The notes: generated from the letters alone by a model not told the origin. A stretch of 64,000 nt of DNA from Bacteroidales bacterium (GCA_016286385.1 JAEESO010000006.1:1-64000), one strand, 5' to 3'. Shown: positions 8,799 through 18,481, counted from the first letter of the stretch. A program made the numbers and translations.

Positions 8799-9308
8799 TC
8801 AGGCCAGCTTGTAAATCTCAGAGATATGCGTGAAACCCCTCTTTTCAAAAAAGCGGTGGGCGGCGTGGTTGTTTTTGCCGGATTCAAGGTAGATGCCGCT
8901 TACCCCGCGCCCGCGAAGCCAGCCGATGGCCTTTTGAAGGAGCGCATCCCCGGCGCCGTGGCCCCGGTAGTCCTCTTTCACAAGGACGTCGCATACCATC
9001 CCGAACGGAGCGTCTCCATCCTCCTCTATATCGGCCACGGCAAAACCAACGGTCTCTCCTTCTTCGGAAATCGCCTTCCAAACCTCTGCGTAAGAGTCAT
9101 CCTCAATGTGGTCCAGGATATAGCGCATCCATTTCTCACGGCCGTCTGGGGCGGTTTGCGCTACCAGAACGCCGTCCCGGATAACGCCTTCGCCGACGCC
9201 CATCTGCATCTCTCCGTGGGAGATGTATTCAGGGTGTGCAGCCAGATGGCCGAAGAAAATATCGGCCAGGACCGGGGCGTCCTTAGCCCCCGCAATTTCA
9301 ATCTTCAT
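8799..9308 (-). CDS. GNAT-family N-acetyltransferase
   Basis: 169 aa. Complete GNAT fold: beta4 and the acetyl-CoA loop are seen as CDVLVKEDYRGHGAGDALL (R-G-x-G-x-G/A pyrophosphate loop), followed by GIYLESGKNNHAAHRFFEKRGF, the usual C-terminal motif. Substrate not predictable. Its first 11 bases overlap the 3' end of the upstream 584-aa gene, so translation is probably coupled. Confidence 0.85.
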   Translation of the reverse strand: MKIEIAGAKDAPVLADIFFGHLAAHPEYISHGEMQMGVGEGVIRDGVLVAQTAPDGREKWMRYILDHIEDDSYAEVWKAISEEGETVGFAVADIEEDGDAPFGMVCDVLVKEDYRGHGAGDALLQKAIGWLRGRGVSGIYLESGKNNHAAHRFFEKRGFTHISEIYKLA

Positions 9309-11052
9309 AGTTTATAAGTGATTTAATACGTTCCCAGATGCTCCTTGCGGAATTGGTCAGGACCAGCAGCAGGGCAAAGATGGTGACGCAGGCTATTACT
9401 GCCAGCACGATGGCCGACAGGCGGTTGCTCTCGAAGCCGAAGTAGGTGAGGAAGGGCATCTCGTCCTCCTGGAAGAATAGCTCGAAGGTGGAGGCCACGG
9501 AAATGATGGCCAGGATTATGTTCAGGAGGAATTCGCTTCTCATGGACTTGAAATCCGACAGGTTATGGAGGCTGTTATCCACATTTTCCATCAGGCTTTC
9601 AAGGCGCTCGTAGTCTTCGTTAAGGCCCAGGCGGGCGGTTGTACGGTCGAACATAACCTTGTGGGAGGGATACTTGGAGTATTTCACAACGTCCAGCTGG
9701 GTGACCATCCTTGTAAGGCGCATGGACAGGGCCGCATTTTCTCCAATGAGGTCCTGCGAAGACTTTTTCTCCGCGTTGAGGGTAGAGAGGACCACGGTGT
9801 CCGTAGCAAGGCCGATTACATACTTCTTTGCCAGGATCATCTGGAGGATGAGGAGGTACTCCGGCCAGGAAACGTGGTAGTGGGCGCGCTCCTTGAGGTG
9901 CTCAACCCAGTTTACGCCCTCTTCACCGGCCCCGCGCCTGCCATAAGTGCCTATAACCACGCACAGGCTGCTTCCGGCCAGCACAAGGTCGTCAGTATCT
10001 ATTGCTATGTTTTCCCCGCAGACCTCGTCATAGGCCGCAGGGTCACGGTAAGGCCACTCCTCAGGATAGAGGGACAGAAGGCCGATCAGTTCATTCTTGT
10101 GCTCATCCCTGATATGGTCTATGATCTGAGCCTCAGTGAGGCGCCCGGGGCGGTCTGTTGCAAAGAGGTCAGTGCCATCAGGCTCAATGTGCTGGATGTT
10201 TTCCCACACATCCACCATGGCATAATGGAGGTCATTGTCTACGGTGAAAGGCATCTTGCTCCAGCGGCGGATGATCCGGCGGCGCTCTTCAAAGGGGGTG
10301 TCTGCCTTGAACTGGGAGCAGTGCCGATAGATGAAATTCTTGTACCGCAGTGCAACGCCGTCAAAACTGCGGCCCGTGCCAAGGTTTGGAATGGACTCCG
10401 GCTTATCCAGAGGGTTGCCGTCTGCATCCAGCCATATTGCGTCTACCGCAAAATGGGTCTGGTAGTCTATGCTGGTTTTGTCGCCGCCCTCTTCCTGGGA
10501 CCAGAATTCCGCACTAAGCCAGTTGCTGAGGAATGCGATGATGTGGTCCGTTGTGACCGGGCGGGAAAGAGTGCACGCGTGGCCGTCGAAGAGAAAACGG
10601 TAGGTGATGCTCACGGTGTGGCCGAAGAAAAGGTTCATCTCCACGTTGCAGTGGCCCTTGAGGGTGGCTTCATAGATGGCTTCATCCTCTGCGGGGACAA
10701 TGGGCATAGTGAAGTCAAAGCCCCTCAGGCTGTATCGACGCACATTACCCTTCATGGGGACGCGGCGCTTTTTCCAGAACAGGCATCTCTTTGCCGATGC
10801 AGGCGCCTCCAGCGGGCTTTTGTCCGGCAGCACGAATATCTGGTTCTCTATGTCACGCTCCACCCAGGCGATGGGAACCTTCAGGGCATCGGCCTTTTCT
10901 ACGGACACCCCGCGTTCCTCGTCAAAGTCCTTGTATTCTTTGTTCATCTGGGCAAGGGCCTCTTCCGGCAGGATGAACTCCTTGGTGTGGTGCACGGAGA
11001 AAGTCTGGATGAAAACCACGGAAAAACCGGGGTAGGTGAGCATCTGTGACAT
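9298..11052 (-). CDS. Unrecognised 584-aa protein with two C-terminal membrane helices
   Basis: No family recognised. About 490 soluble residues, largely mixed alpha/beta, are followed by a charged helical stretch (ERLESLMENVDNSLHNLSDFKSMRSEF) and two hydrophobic helices near the C-terminus (LLNIILAIISVASTFELFF and LSAIVLAVIACVTIFALLLVL). The end resembles CorA-type proteins in layout only; the GMN signature of CorA is absent. Start ATG 11052 (MSQMLTYPGF) is chosen because upstream in-frame sequence runs through the divergent promoter region. It is transcribed divergently from the kinase/AAA/FHA island with only 129 bp between starts, which suggests shared regulation or function. The PHP phosphatase and GNAT follow it. 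Confidence 0.7.
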   Translation of the reverse strand: MSQMLTYPGFSVVFIQTFSVHHTKEFILPEEALAQMNKEYKDFDEERGVSVEKADALKVPIAWVERDIENQIFVLPDKSPLEAPASAKRCLFWKKRRVPMKGNVRRYSLRGFDFTMPIVPAEDEAIYEATLKGHCNVEMNLFFGHTVSITYRFLFDGHACTLSRPVTTDHIIAFLSNWLSAEFWSQEEGGDKTSIDYQTHFAVDAIWLDADGNPLDKPESIPNLGTGRSFDGVALRYKNFIYRHCSQFKADTPFEERRRIIRRWSKMPFTVDNDLHYAMVDVWENIQHIEPDGTDLFATDRPGRLTEAQIIDHIRDEHKNELIGLLSLYPEEWPYRDPAAYDEVCGENIAIDTDDLVLAGSSLCVVIGTYGRRGAGEEGVNWVEHLKERAHYHVSWPEYLLILQMILAKKYVIGLATDTVVLSTLNAEKKSSQDLIGENAALSMRLTRMVTQLDVVKYSKYPSHKVMFDRTTARLGLNEDYERLESLMENVDNSLHNLSDFKSMRSEFLLNIILAIISVASTFELFFQEDEMPFLTYFGFESNRLSAIVLAVIACVTIFALLLVLTNSARSIWERIKSLINYED

Positions 11053-11075
11053 ACTTTGTTGTTCTATAGTTTGCT

Positions 11076-11083
11076 CAAATATA
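11076..11083 (-). promoter_or_regulatory. Probable -7 box of the 584-aa gene
   Basis: TATATTTG reading leftward, 23 bases before ATG 11052. A TTG exists upstream but at 24 bp, longer than usual, so only the -7 half is persuasive. Confidence 0.4.
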
Positions 11084-11110
11084 GTGATTATTTTTCTATC
11101 CCGGAAACAA

Positions 11111-11140
11111 TTGTTTATTAGAATGAAAACGTTATATTTG
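11111..11140 (+). promoter_or_regulatory. Promoter of the kinase/AAA/FHA signalling island
   Basis: TTG 11111-11113, 19 bp, TATATTTG 11133-11140. The first gene starts at 11182. This is the only good promoter found on this strand before 20807; the six genes that follow overlap or are separated by 6 bp or less, so it probably drives the whole operon. The TTG lies inside the palindrome AAACAATTGTTT (11106-11117), a possible operator. Confidence 0.6.
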
Positions 11141-11181
11141 TGAAAGTTAAGACCAGATGACACTTTAACCAAGCCTCCGAT

Positions 11182-12087
11182 ATGACACCAACAAGAGCCA
11201 GAGAGCAGGAAAGGACTGCCTCCAGGCAGCAGGAAAAGCCGCAGATCCTGGAAAAAGACGCTTCCGGAAAGTGCCCCCATTGCGGCGCGGCGCTGGACCG
11301 CCCGGACTATGAGATCTGCCCGGTGTGCGGGGGCAAACTGGTGGATTACTGCACCTTCTGCGGCGCCCCTATGCACCCGGATGACGTAGACTGTCCTGAA
11401 TGCGGTATGCCTTCAGACGGCGTGGAATGCCCCGCCTGCCATATCCGCAATTTCCGTCCCTTCTGCCGCCAGTGCGGCCAGCCGCTTTCCAAGGCGGCCC
11501 GCCGGGCAGTTGAAAAGGCAAAGGAAGACCCTAAGGTCCTTGAAACCGCCAGACTCCTTGTGAAGATTGCCCAGCTTGAGGCGGAACTTGAGACATCCGG
11601 CTCCCCGGAAGACGGCACCCCGGAAGAACCCACGGAGGCGGAACTGCGCCTCAAGGCCCTTATGGCCAAGGTGGGCTTTACGGCGGCGGAAAAGCCCAAG
11701 GTGACAAGCCGTAAGATAGGCCGCACCCGTGAAGAGATTATGGCCGAATACGAGAAAGCCATTGAAGATGCCAACAAGGTTATGGAGGAAATGCTTCCGC
11801 CTGCCGGGATGACCCCTCAGGAACAGCGCAATTACTACACTGCCCGCAAGGTTGCCATGATGGAAGTGATGGAAGAGCGCTGGTGGGGGATTAAGGTGAC
11901 GGAAACCATGGGCTGGGTGTGCAACGAATGCCACGTCCTTCACAACAACCCCTCAGAGTGCTGCGTTGCTCAGTTCGGCGGCCACTGGGTCACCTGTGAC
12001 TCCATGCAGGTGGTGGAAGAAGGTACCGCGGGCGCGGAACTCTGCATCACAAAAGTGGAGAAGAAAGTTTATAAAAGACAACAGTAG
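11182..12087 (+). CDS. Multi-zinc-ribbon protein, first gene of the signalling island
   Basis: 301 aa, probably cytosolic. Residues about 30-115 contain a chain of CxxC pairs: CPHC, CPVC, CTFC, CPEC, CPAC and CRQC, enough for three zinc ribbons (double zinc-ribbon family). A charged helical middle follows. Near the C-terminus is a second cysteine cluster, CNEC...CC...HWVTC. No catalytic domain was recognised. Similar N-terminal ribbons recur in the AAA and FHA proteins of the same operon, which suggests an assembly or docking role; that is inference. Gap to the kinase gene is 6 bp. Confidence 0.75.
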   Translation: MTPTRAREQERTASRQQEKPQILEKDASGKCPHCGAALDRPDYEICPVCGGKLVDYCTFCGAPMHPDDVDCPECGMPSDGVECPACHIRNFRPFCRQCGQPLSKAARRAVEKAKEDPKVLETARLLVKIAQLEAELETSGSPEDGTPEEPTEAELRLKALMAKVGFTAAEKPKVTSRKIGRTREEIMAEYEKAIEDANKVMEEMLPPAGMTPQEQRNYYTARKVAMMEVMEERWWGIKVTETMGWVCNECHVLHNNPSECCVAQFGGHWVTCDSMQVVEEGTAGAELCITKVEKKVYKRQQ

Positions 12088-12093
12088 TTTTTT

Positions 12094-15000
12094 ATGGCCG
12101 ATTTAAACGACCTCCTGAAAGACGTCCAGAAGACTGCAGCAGCGCCGCAGAAAACTGCTGCGGCCCCTCAGAAGACGGATGGCATAGAGAAGACCGCCGC
12201 CATCGAGAAGACGGCAGCCGCTCCTGCCACGGAGGGTGGTGCTCCTCAGGATGGCTCCCAAAAGCAGTATGAACCCGGCGCTACCCTGCAGATAGGGCCG
12301 CATTCCCTCACCGTAAAGAAGGTGATCGGCACCGGCTCCGAGGGCGTCCTTTACCTTGTGACTGACGGCAGGCGGGATTATGCCCTCAAACTTTGCAATC
12401 CCGGTTTCAGGACCAATATGGCCCTTATGCCCGCCATAAAGGGCCTTCCAAAGGGCTATGTGGCGGAACTTGTGGATTACGGGGAGAATTATGAACTGAT
12501 GGCCTACTACCCTGAGGGGAGCGTAGCCAGAGCCGGCCTCAAGGGTAACGCTGAATGGATCCTTGCCATAGCCATCAACACCGCCATGGCCCTTGACAAG
12601 TTGCATGCGGCGGGCGTCCTTCACAAGGATGTAAAACCGGCCAATATCCTTATCAGGGACCGGGAGAAAATGTCCACCGTCCTCTGCGACTTCGGCATTT
12701 CAGACCAGTTGGGCAAGGACGGGAAATGCGCAACCCAGCAGCTCCGTACCCCCATCTATGCAGCCCCGGAGGTGTACACTGACACCGTCACAATTGCAGA
12801 CAAAACCTACATAGAACTCACTCCCAAGGCCGATTTCTACTCCCTTGGCATGACCATCCTCTCCCTCTGGATGGGGGAGGGAGCGTTCCTGGCAGAGACG
12901 CAGTTGGCCATCGATAAAGTGAAGGGCCGCATAGCCATCCCCGCCGATATGCCGGATCCCCTTGCCCGTATCTGCCGCGGCCTTCTAATCAGGGACCCTG
13001 CCAAGCGCTGGGCCTGGGAAGAGATAGAAAAGACCCTGGACGGGAAGGATGTTCCGGTGGATGAAGATGAGATAATAGAGGACCTTGGCATCACCTACAA
13101 TGCCTCCAAGCACCTTACGGCCAATACTCCGGAAGAACTCTCCCAGTGTATGGCCGATGACATAGACCTTGCAAAGAAATACCTCTACCGCGGCCAGATA
13201 GAAAAGTGGCTGGCTCCCTATCCTGAGCTTATGATGGAGATCCATGACATAGTGGAAAACCGCTATCCTCTGGACAAGGAGAAGGGTGTCTTTGCCGCAA
13301 TGTTCCTCCTGAATCCCGTCTCTACGCTTCCTTTCAGCGGAACGGTAAGGGGAACCGGGGAACGCCTGGAGAGGGATGTCCGTACGCTCAAGGACGTGAG
13401 CAATTTCTGTAACGACGCCTTTCCGGACAAAGATACGGCCCATATGATAGCGTCGTGGTTTTTTGAGGAATGGGCTCACGTGAGAAATAAGACACTGAGG
13501 CTCCCCGTAAGCACATCTGACGGGGACGACAACGACTACGCAACCGCCTGCCTCAGGGTTCAGACCATAGATCCGCTGTCGGATATTACGCTCCTCAATG
13601 ACCCGTCCAACCCTTACTACGCTATGACGGGCCCTGCTATCGGCAGGATCCTCAATATGGCCTATACCCTGATGTACAATTATACGGATAGCGGTCCCAA
13701 TAGAAAAGTCCATCCTTACGAGGCCTATATTCCCCACGAGTTGGAGATGCTCTTCTATATGGATTTCATGGATCCGGATGCGTATCATTATATGACCAGT
13801 TTCTTTGACACAAAAGGAGACCGGTTCACTAAGCAAAAGCAGTGGCTATTATATTGTACAGACAGAACCAGCCGCGATTTTCTGAATAAGTGCCAGCCTC
13901 GCAATGACACAGCCTATGATGCGCAGGTCTCCTGTATGAAGACCATTAAAGGTTTTGGATTCACGCCTTTCTATGATTTTGTGAAAAGCGGAGACAGCGC
14001 AACTACCCTTTCTGAGGTTTTTTCCCACGGCTCCAGGGAACTTAGGGATGAATATGAAAACGGAGGTCTGAGGGGCTTTCTGGCAGTGCATCACCACGAG
14101 GATCCGGATGCCGGCTTATCGGCCCAGTTTGCCTATGAAAAACTGCTGAGAGACTATCTGGAGGACCTTCGGAGGATAGACGACGATATTATCTACGTGC
14201 AGCGCTTCGATGAGGCCAGGAAGGAGGCTTCCCGCGTCCTGGCGGAGGGTAAGGGCCGCATCCGTGGCCTTGCCGCAAGGAGCGTCATCCAGTATTCGGG
14301 CACAATAGCCCTTGCAGTCATTCCGGCGCTTCTGCTTCTCACCATGCTGGTCTTCTCCATAATAGAAAACCCCGTCCTGGATACTTCTGGGCTCAGACTG
14401 GAGGGCTTCCTATGGACTATCGGCCTTATCCTTGGAGGTGTTGTTTTCTTTACATCGGACTCCTCCGATGTAGGGTGCCTGCCATCCCTCATTGCGGGAG
14501 GTATCCTGGCAGCCATTATCTGGGCCCTTGTCAGGTTCCTGGGCGGTTTTATCCTGTATATGTTTGCGGCCATTGTGCTGGCGGCGCTCATCTATTTCAG
14601 CATCAAAACCATCTTCAATCCCAGCCCTTATGCCCGTCAGGCCAGAAAGTTCACAAAGCCCGGCTTTGACGAGCAGGTCCTTGAACCACTCTACTACGCT
14701 TTCAGTGACGAATCCTCCTTTGACTCCTCCCTCAACGGCGCATTTGACGACGACCAGATTGCAAATTGGCGGTACGACATTAAGCGCCGCCGCCGCTTTG
14801 TGCTCATTTTCATCGCCGTGGTGTGGGTGCTCTTCGGATTCAGTCTGCTGGTCCCAAAGAGCGAGCGTTTCGGGCGCCTTTCAAGGCCCATTCTGGAGAG
14901 ATTCGAGAAGGCGGCTCCTGAGGACGCTCCAAAACTTCTTGACGTGGAAAGCCTCGAACCCGGTGTCAGGGGTGAGGAAGTGAAGGTGATGCAGGAGTTC

Positions 15001-15180
15001 CTTAAAGAGCAGGGTTATTTCATAGGGACGCCCAGCCCTACCTACGGCCCGGCAACCAAAAAGGCCGTGCAGAAGTTCCAGAAGGCAAACGGTCTTGAGG
15101 AAACCGGTATTGCCGATACAGAAACCATCAAGTGCATTAACAAAGTAGCATATGACTTGCAAAAAATGCGGACAGAATAA
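12094..15180 (+). CDS. Transmembrane Ser/Thr protein kinase with peptidoglycan-binding C-terminus
   Basis: 1028 aa. Residues 12-50 are a low-complexity stretch of repeated KTAAAPQ-like units. The kinase domain follows: glycine loop GTGSEG (79-84), Lys99 in ALKL, catalytic loop HKDVKPAN (His177, Asp179, so HKD in place of HRD), DFG at 199-201 and APEVYT. A long helical region of unknown role spans about 330-720. Then come four hydrophobic helices (about 735-850) and a fifth near 915-930, which puts the C-terminus outside the cytoplasm. The last 65 residues are a PG_binding_1 domain (VRGEEVKVMQEFL...YGPATKKAVQKFQ). It can thus sense the cell wall and phosphorylate cytosolic targets. The FHA and PP2C genes downstream are its likely partners. 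Confidence 0.88.
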   Translation: MADLNDLLKDVQKTAAAPQKTAAAPQKTDGIEKTAAIEKTAAAPATEGGAPQDGSQKQYEPGATLQIGPHSLTVKKVIGTGSEGVLYLVTDGRRDYALKLCNPGFRTNMALMPAIKGLPKGYVAELVDYGENYELMAYYPEGSVARAGLKGNAEWILAIAINTAMALDKLHAAGVLHKDVKPANILIRDREKMSTVLCDFGISDQLGKDGKCATQQLRTPIYAAPEVYTDTVTIADKTYIELTPKADFYSLGMTILSLWMGEGAFLAETQLAIDKVKGRIAIPADMPDPLARICRGLLIRDPAKRWAWEEIEKTLDGKDVPVDEDEIIEDLGITYNASKHLTANTPEELSQCMADDIDLAKKYLYRGQIEKWLAPYPELMMEIHDIVENRYPLDKEKGVFAAMFLLNPVSTLPFSGTVRGTGERLERDVRTLKDVSNFCNDAFPDKDTAHMIASWFFEEWAHVRNKTLRLPVSTSDGDDNDYATACLRVQTIDPLSDITLLNDPSNPYYAMTGPAIGRILNMAYTLMYNYTDSGPNRKVHPYEAYIPHELEMLFYMDFMDPDAYHYMTSFFDTKGDRFTKQKQWLLYCTDRTSRDFLNKCQPRNDTAYDAQVSCMKTIKGFGFTPFYDFVKSGDSATTLSEVFSHGSRELRDEYENGGLRGFLAVHHHEDPDAGLSAQFAYEKLLRDYLEDLRRIDDDIIYVQRFDEARKEASRVLAEGKGRIRGLAARSVIQYSGTIALAVIPALLLLTMLVFSIIENPVLDTSGLRLEGFLWTIGLILGGVVFFTSDSSDVGCLPSLIAGGILAAIIWALVRFLGGFILYMFAAIVLAALIYFSIKTIFNPSPYARQARKFTKPGFDEQVLEPLYYAFSDESSFDSSLNGAFDDDQIANWRYDIKRRRRFVLIFIAVVWVLFGFSLLVPKSERFGRLSRPILERFEKAAPEDAPKLLDVESLEPGVRGEEVKVMQEFLKEQGYFIGTPSPTYGPATKKAVQKFQKANGLEETGIADTETIKCINKVAYDLQKMRTE

Positions 15181-18100
15181 CCGTCCGGAGGCAAAATACT
15201 GCAGGTTTTGCGGAGAACCTATTGCGGTGGAGAGCACCCTGAAGGGCCTTATCGCAAAGGACTCCCTTGTCCCGCAACTGGAAGAACTTGACAAGAAACT
15301 GAAGGTTGCAAAGGCCAATCTTGGCAACGGCACCCGCATTGGCATGGACTGCCTCATCCTGGGGGATTCCGGCACCGGAAAAAACTTCATCGCGCGTCTT
15401 GTTTCTTCCAGGATAACCGCCGCAGGCATTGTTTCGCAGGCACCAAAGATTGTGGATGCGGCCGATTGGGGAGAGTTCGCCGGTGATTTTGACAAGAATA
15501 TAGGCTCCCTCAAGGATGGCATCCTTGTCATAACCAATGCGCAGAAACTGCTTCCAACCACAAGGGCCAAGGAGGTGAACCAACTGGATAAACTCTTCAG
15601 CCGTATGCACGGCGCCGAGGGCGCGCCCATAGTGCTTCTCTGCGGTATGCTCAACGATATGCTGGAGTTCCTGGAGCACAACAAGGCTGAGCGAAGCCTC
15701 TTCGAGTTCGACTTCAAACTGGACGCCTTCGGCATAGAAGACCTTACAAGGCTCACGGAAGAACTCTGGGAGGAGAAGTACCACGTGAAGGCATCAGAAG
15801 CCGCCCTGAATAAACTCCAGTCCCATTTTGCCTGGTATATGCGCCAGAAGGATGTGGGCTACAGCAATGGTCACCTCTCTGAAATGGTGGCCGAAACCCT
15901 CTTCGTGAATGCGGCCTCAAGGGGCAGCAAAACCATTGAGGAGCAGGATATCGACTCAGATAAATGCTTCGTTCCAAAGACGGAGGAAGAGATCCTCGCG
16001 GAACTTGACCAGTATATCGGCCTTAAGAGCGTGAAGGATGAGATCCGCGCCATTGTGAGGGACATCAAGGTCAAGAAGAAGGGTGGAATGAAGGAAAAAC
16101 TCCTTAAGGACCATTATCTTTTCACCGGCAATCCCGGCACGGGAAAAACCACCTTCGCCAGAAAATTCGGGGAGGTTCTCAGCGCCATCGGGGCGCTGCC
16201 TACAGGCCAGTTCGTGGAGATCTCCGGCAAGGATTTCATCGGCCAGTATGTAGGAGACTCGGAGGCCAACGTAAAGAACTACGTTAACAAGGCCATGGGC
16301 GGCGTCCTTTTCATTGACGAGGCCTATGCTCTCAACGGCAGCGCCGGAAGTAATGGGAGTTTCGGGATGGACGCCGTGAATACGCTTCTGAACCTTCTTG
16401 AAAACCGCAAGGGAGAATTCGTGTGCATCATGGCGGGCTACACAAAGGAGATGGCGGAATTCGTGAGGATGAATCCCGGCATTCCTTCCCGCTGCAACGT
16501 CACCATAGAATTCCCGGACTATAGCGCCGCGGAACTTGAGCAAATCTTCAGGATGTACCTTGTCCGTAACGGTGAGACGCGCGGCGGTGAACCTGTCCGT
16601 TTCACGCTTGACGCCAAGGCCGATGAAATGCTCCCGAAGGTTTGCGAGAGGATGTACCTGAGGCGCACCGACACCTTCGGGAATGCCCGTGAGGTAAGGA
16701 ATCTCTTTGACAAGGCCGTCAAGAGGCTGAGGGCAAGGGGCGCGGAGGACGATGTAATCACTTATGCCGATCTTGTGGGCGAAGAGGCCACAAAGGAACT
16801 CTCCGTTGAGGACGTCATGAAGGAGATGGATCAGTTTGTGGGTATGGCATCCGTAAAGGACGCCATCCGCCGCATAGCCGGTGAAATCACCGTCCAGAAG
16901 CGGCTCATAGAGATGGGGGAGGGATCGGAAGGCCTTACCAAGTACAATATAATCCTTACCGGTAACCCCGGAACGGGAAAAACCTCCGTGGCAAATACGC
17001 TGGGAAAGATCTTCTATGCCCTTGGCGTCACGTCCACAGACCGCGTCACAAAGAAGGAACCCAAGGACATCATCAGCCAGTTCAACAATGAATCGGCCAA
17101 GGTGATGGACGCAGCAATTACGGAGGCTATGGGCGGCATCCTTTTCATAGACGAGGCTTATGGCCTGAATCCCGTGGACAATGCCGGACAGGGTACCAAC
17201 CCCGAGGGCAAAAAGGCCCTGGAGACCCTTATGACGCGTATGGAGAACGAGGCCGGAAAGTTTGTTGTCATATGCGCGGGTTATCCAAAGGAGATGGACG
17301 ATTTCCTGAAGGCCAACCCCGGGCTTCCGCGCCGTTTCTCCCACCGCATCCATATTGACGACTACTCCGCCGAAGAACTTCTGGAAATCTATGAGCGCGC
17401 CGCAAAGGCCAAGAAGTTTGGCTTCACCCTGGCCGATGAATCGGCAAGGATGAAGGCCCTCAATATGTTCCAGAATATGGTGGCTATGAAAACAGAGCGC
17501 TTCGGGAACGCCGGCGAAGCCATCAAGAAGGTGGCTGAGACCAAGACCAACATCAACAACCGCCTTATGGCCGTTGAGGAGTGGACGCCGGAAGTCCTTG
17601 CAAGCGCCCGCCTTGCCTTCCAGGAGGACATCCCTTACGAAGAGCCGCAGAAGGTGTCCATTGAGGAGTGCCTGGCGGAACTTAATGAACTTATCGGCCT
17701 TGAAGGGGTGAAGTCTTCCCTTACCAAGCTTGCGCATACCATCAACAACGAGATTGAAAGCGCCCGCCTGGAGGGCCGCCGTCCGGATATTCCGCTGGGG
17801 CATTACCTGTTCCTTGGCAATCCCGGCACCGGAAAGACCACCGTGGCGCGCCTTATGGGTAAGATCCTCTATTCTATGGGCGCCCTGCCATCGCCCAAGG
17901 TTGTGGAAGTGGACAAGAGTAAACTTGTAGGCCGATATTTAGGTGATACCCCGGCCATCACTACCAACGTGATAAATTCGGCCATGGGAGGCATCCTTTT
18001 CATAGACGAGGCCTATCAGCTCTCAAGCGAGGGTTACAACGGAGGCCTTGGAGGCTATGGAAAAGAGGCTCTGGAAACCCTCCTTAAGAGGCTGGAGGAT

Positions 18101-18481
18101 GACAGAGGCAAGTTTGTATGCATAGCCGCCGGTTACTCCTATGAGATGCAGAGCTTCATTGCCGCCAACAGTGGCATTGAGTCCCGCTTCCCCCGCCGAA
18201 ACTGGATCACCTTTGAGGATTACACGCCGGATGAACTCTTCCGGATATTTATGCTCTATGTAAAGAAAGGCGGCTACACGCTGGATCCTATGGCGGAGCA
18301 CGCCGTGAAGGCAAAACTGACCGGGCTTTACAACAACAGGGAACGTACATTCGGCAATGCCCGTGAGGCCCGAAACCTCTTTGACGAGGTAAAGGGCAAC
18401 CTCGCCGCCCGCCTTGCCGAGGATGGCGGCACCCATACCCCCGAAGAACGTAAAACCATTATGATGGAGGATGTGCTATGA
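15152..18481 (+). CDS. Zinc-ribbon protein with four AAA (CbbX/SpoVK-type) ATPase modules
   Basis: 1109 aa. A short N-terminal zinc ribbon (CKKC at residues 3-6, CRFC at 17-20) is followed by a degenerate AAA module with P-loop GDSGTGKN near residue 71 and then three full CbbX/SpoVK-like modules with P-loops GNPGTGKT near residues 326, 605 and 889. Each of these three has its Walker B (LFIDEAY) and the conserved NPGxxxR-like segment. CbbX/SpoVK/EccA proteins normally have one such module and form hexameric remodelling rings; a fused tetra-module chain is unusual. The start overlaps the kinase gene by 29 bases and was chosen because the zinc ribbon begins there. Likely an energy-driven remodeller controlled by the kinase; target unknown. 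Confidence 0.87.
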   Translation: MTCKKCGQNNRPEAKYCRFCGEPIAVESTLKGLIAKDSLVPQLEELDKKLKVAKANLGNGTRIGMDCLILGDSGTGKNFIARLVSSRITAAGIVSQAPKIVDAADWGEFAGDFDKNIGSLKDGILVITNAQKLLPTTRAKEVNQLDKLFSRMHGAEGAPIVLLCGMLNDMLEFLEHNKAERSLFEFDFKLDAFGIEDLTRLTEELWEEKYHVKASEAALNKLQSHFAWYMRQKDVGYSNGHLSEMVAETLFVNAASRGSKTIEEQDIDSDKCFVPKTEEEILAELDQYIGLKSVKDEIRAIVRDIKVKKKGGMKEKLLKDHYLFTGNPGTGKTTFARKFGEVLSAIGALPTGQFVEISGKDFIGQYVGDSEANVKNYVNKAMGGVLFIDEAYALNGSAGSNGSFGMDAVNTLLNLLENRKGEFVCIMAGYTKEMAEFVRMNPGIPSRCNVTIEFPDYSAAELEQIFRMYLVRNGETRGGEPVRFTLDAKADEMLPKVCERMYLRRTDTFGNAREVRNLFDKAVKRLRARGAEDDVITYADLVGEEATKELSVEDVMKEMDQFVGMASVKDAIRRIAGEITVQKRLIEMGEGSEGLTKYNIILTGNPGTGKTSVANTLGKIFYALGVTSTDRVTKKEPKDIISQFNNESAKVMDAAITEAMGGILFIDEAYGLNPVDNAGQGTNPEGKKALETLMTRMENEAGKFVVICAGYPKEMDDFLKANPGLPRRFSHRIHIDDYSAEELLEIYERAAKAKKFGFTLADESARMKALNMFQNMVAMKTERFGNAGEAIKKVAETKTNINNRLMAVEEWTPEVLASARLAFQEDIPYEEPQKVSIEECLAELNELIGLEGVKSSLTKLAHTINNEIESARLEGRRPDIPLGHYLFLGNPGTGKTTVARLMGKILYSMGALPSPKVVEVDKSKLVGRYLGDTPAITTNVINSAMGGILFIDEAYQLSSEGYNGGLGGYGKEALETLLKRLEDDRGKFVCIAAGYSYEMQSFIAANSGIESRFPRRNWITFEDYTPDELFRIFMLYVKKGGYTLDPMAEHAVKAKLTGLYNNRERTFGNAREARNLFDEVKGNLAARLAEDGGTHTPEERKTIMMEDVL

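Noticed and set aside
9565..11049. Long plus-strand open frame opposite the 584-aa gene
   Set aside because: Shadow frame caused by GC-rich third positions; the minus frame has the promoter, start and overlap with the GNAT gene.
12985..13836. Minus-strand open frame opposite the kinase gene
   Set aside because: Shadow of the kinase reading frame; no domain or promoter.
15956..17803. Long minus-strand open frame opposite the AAA gene
   Set aside because: Composition matches the complement of AAA codons; no start context, and the plus frame has all P-loops.
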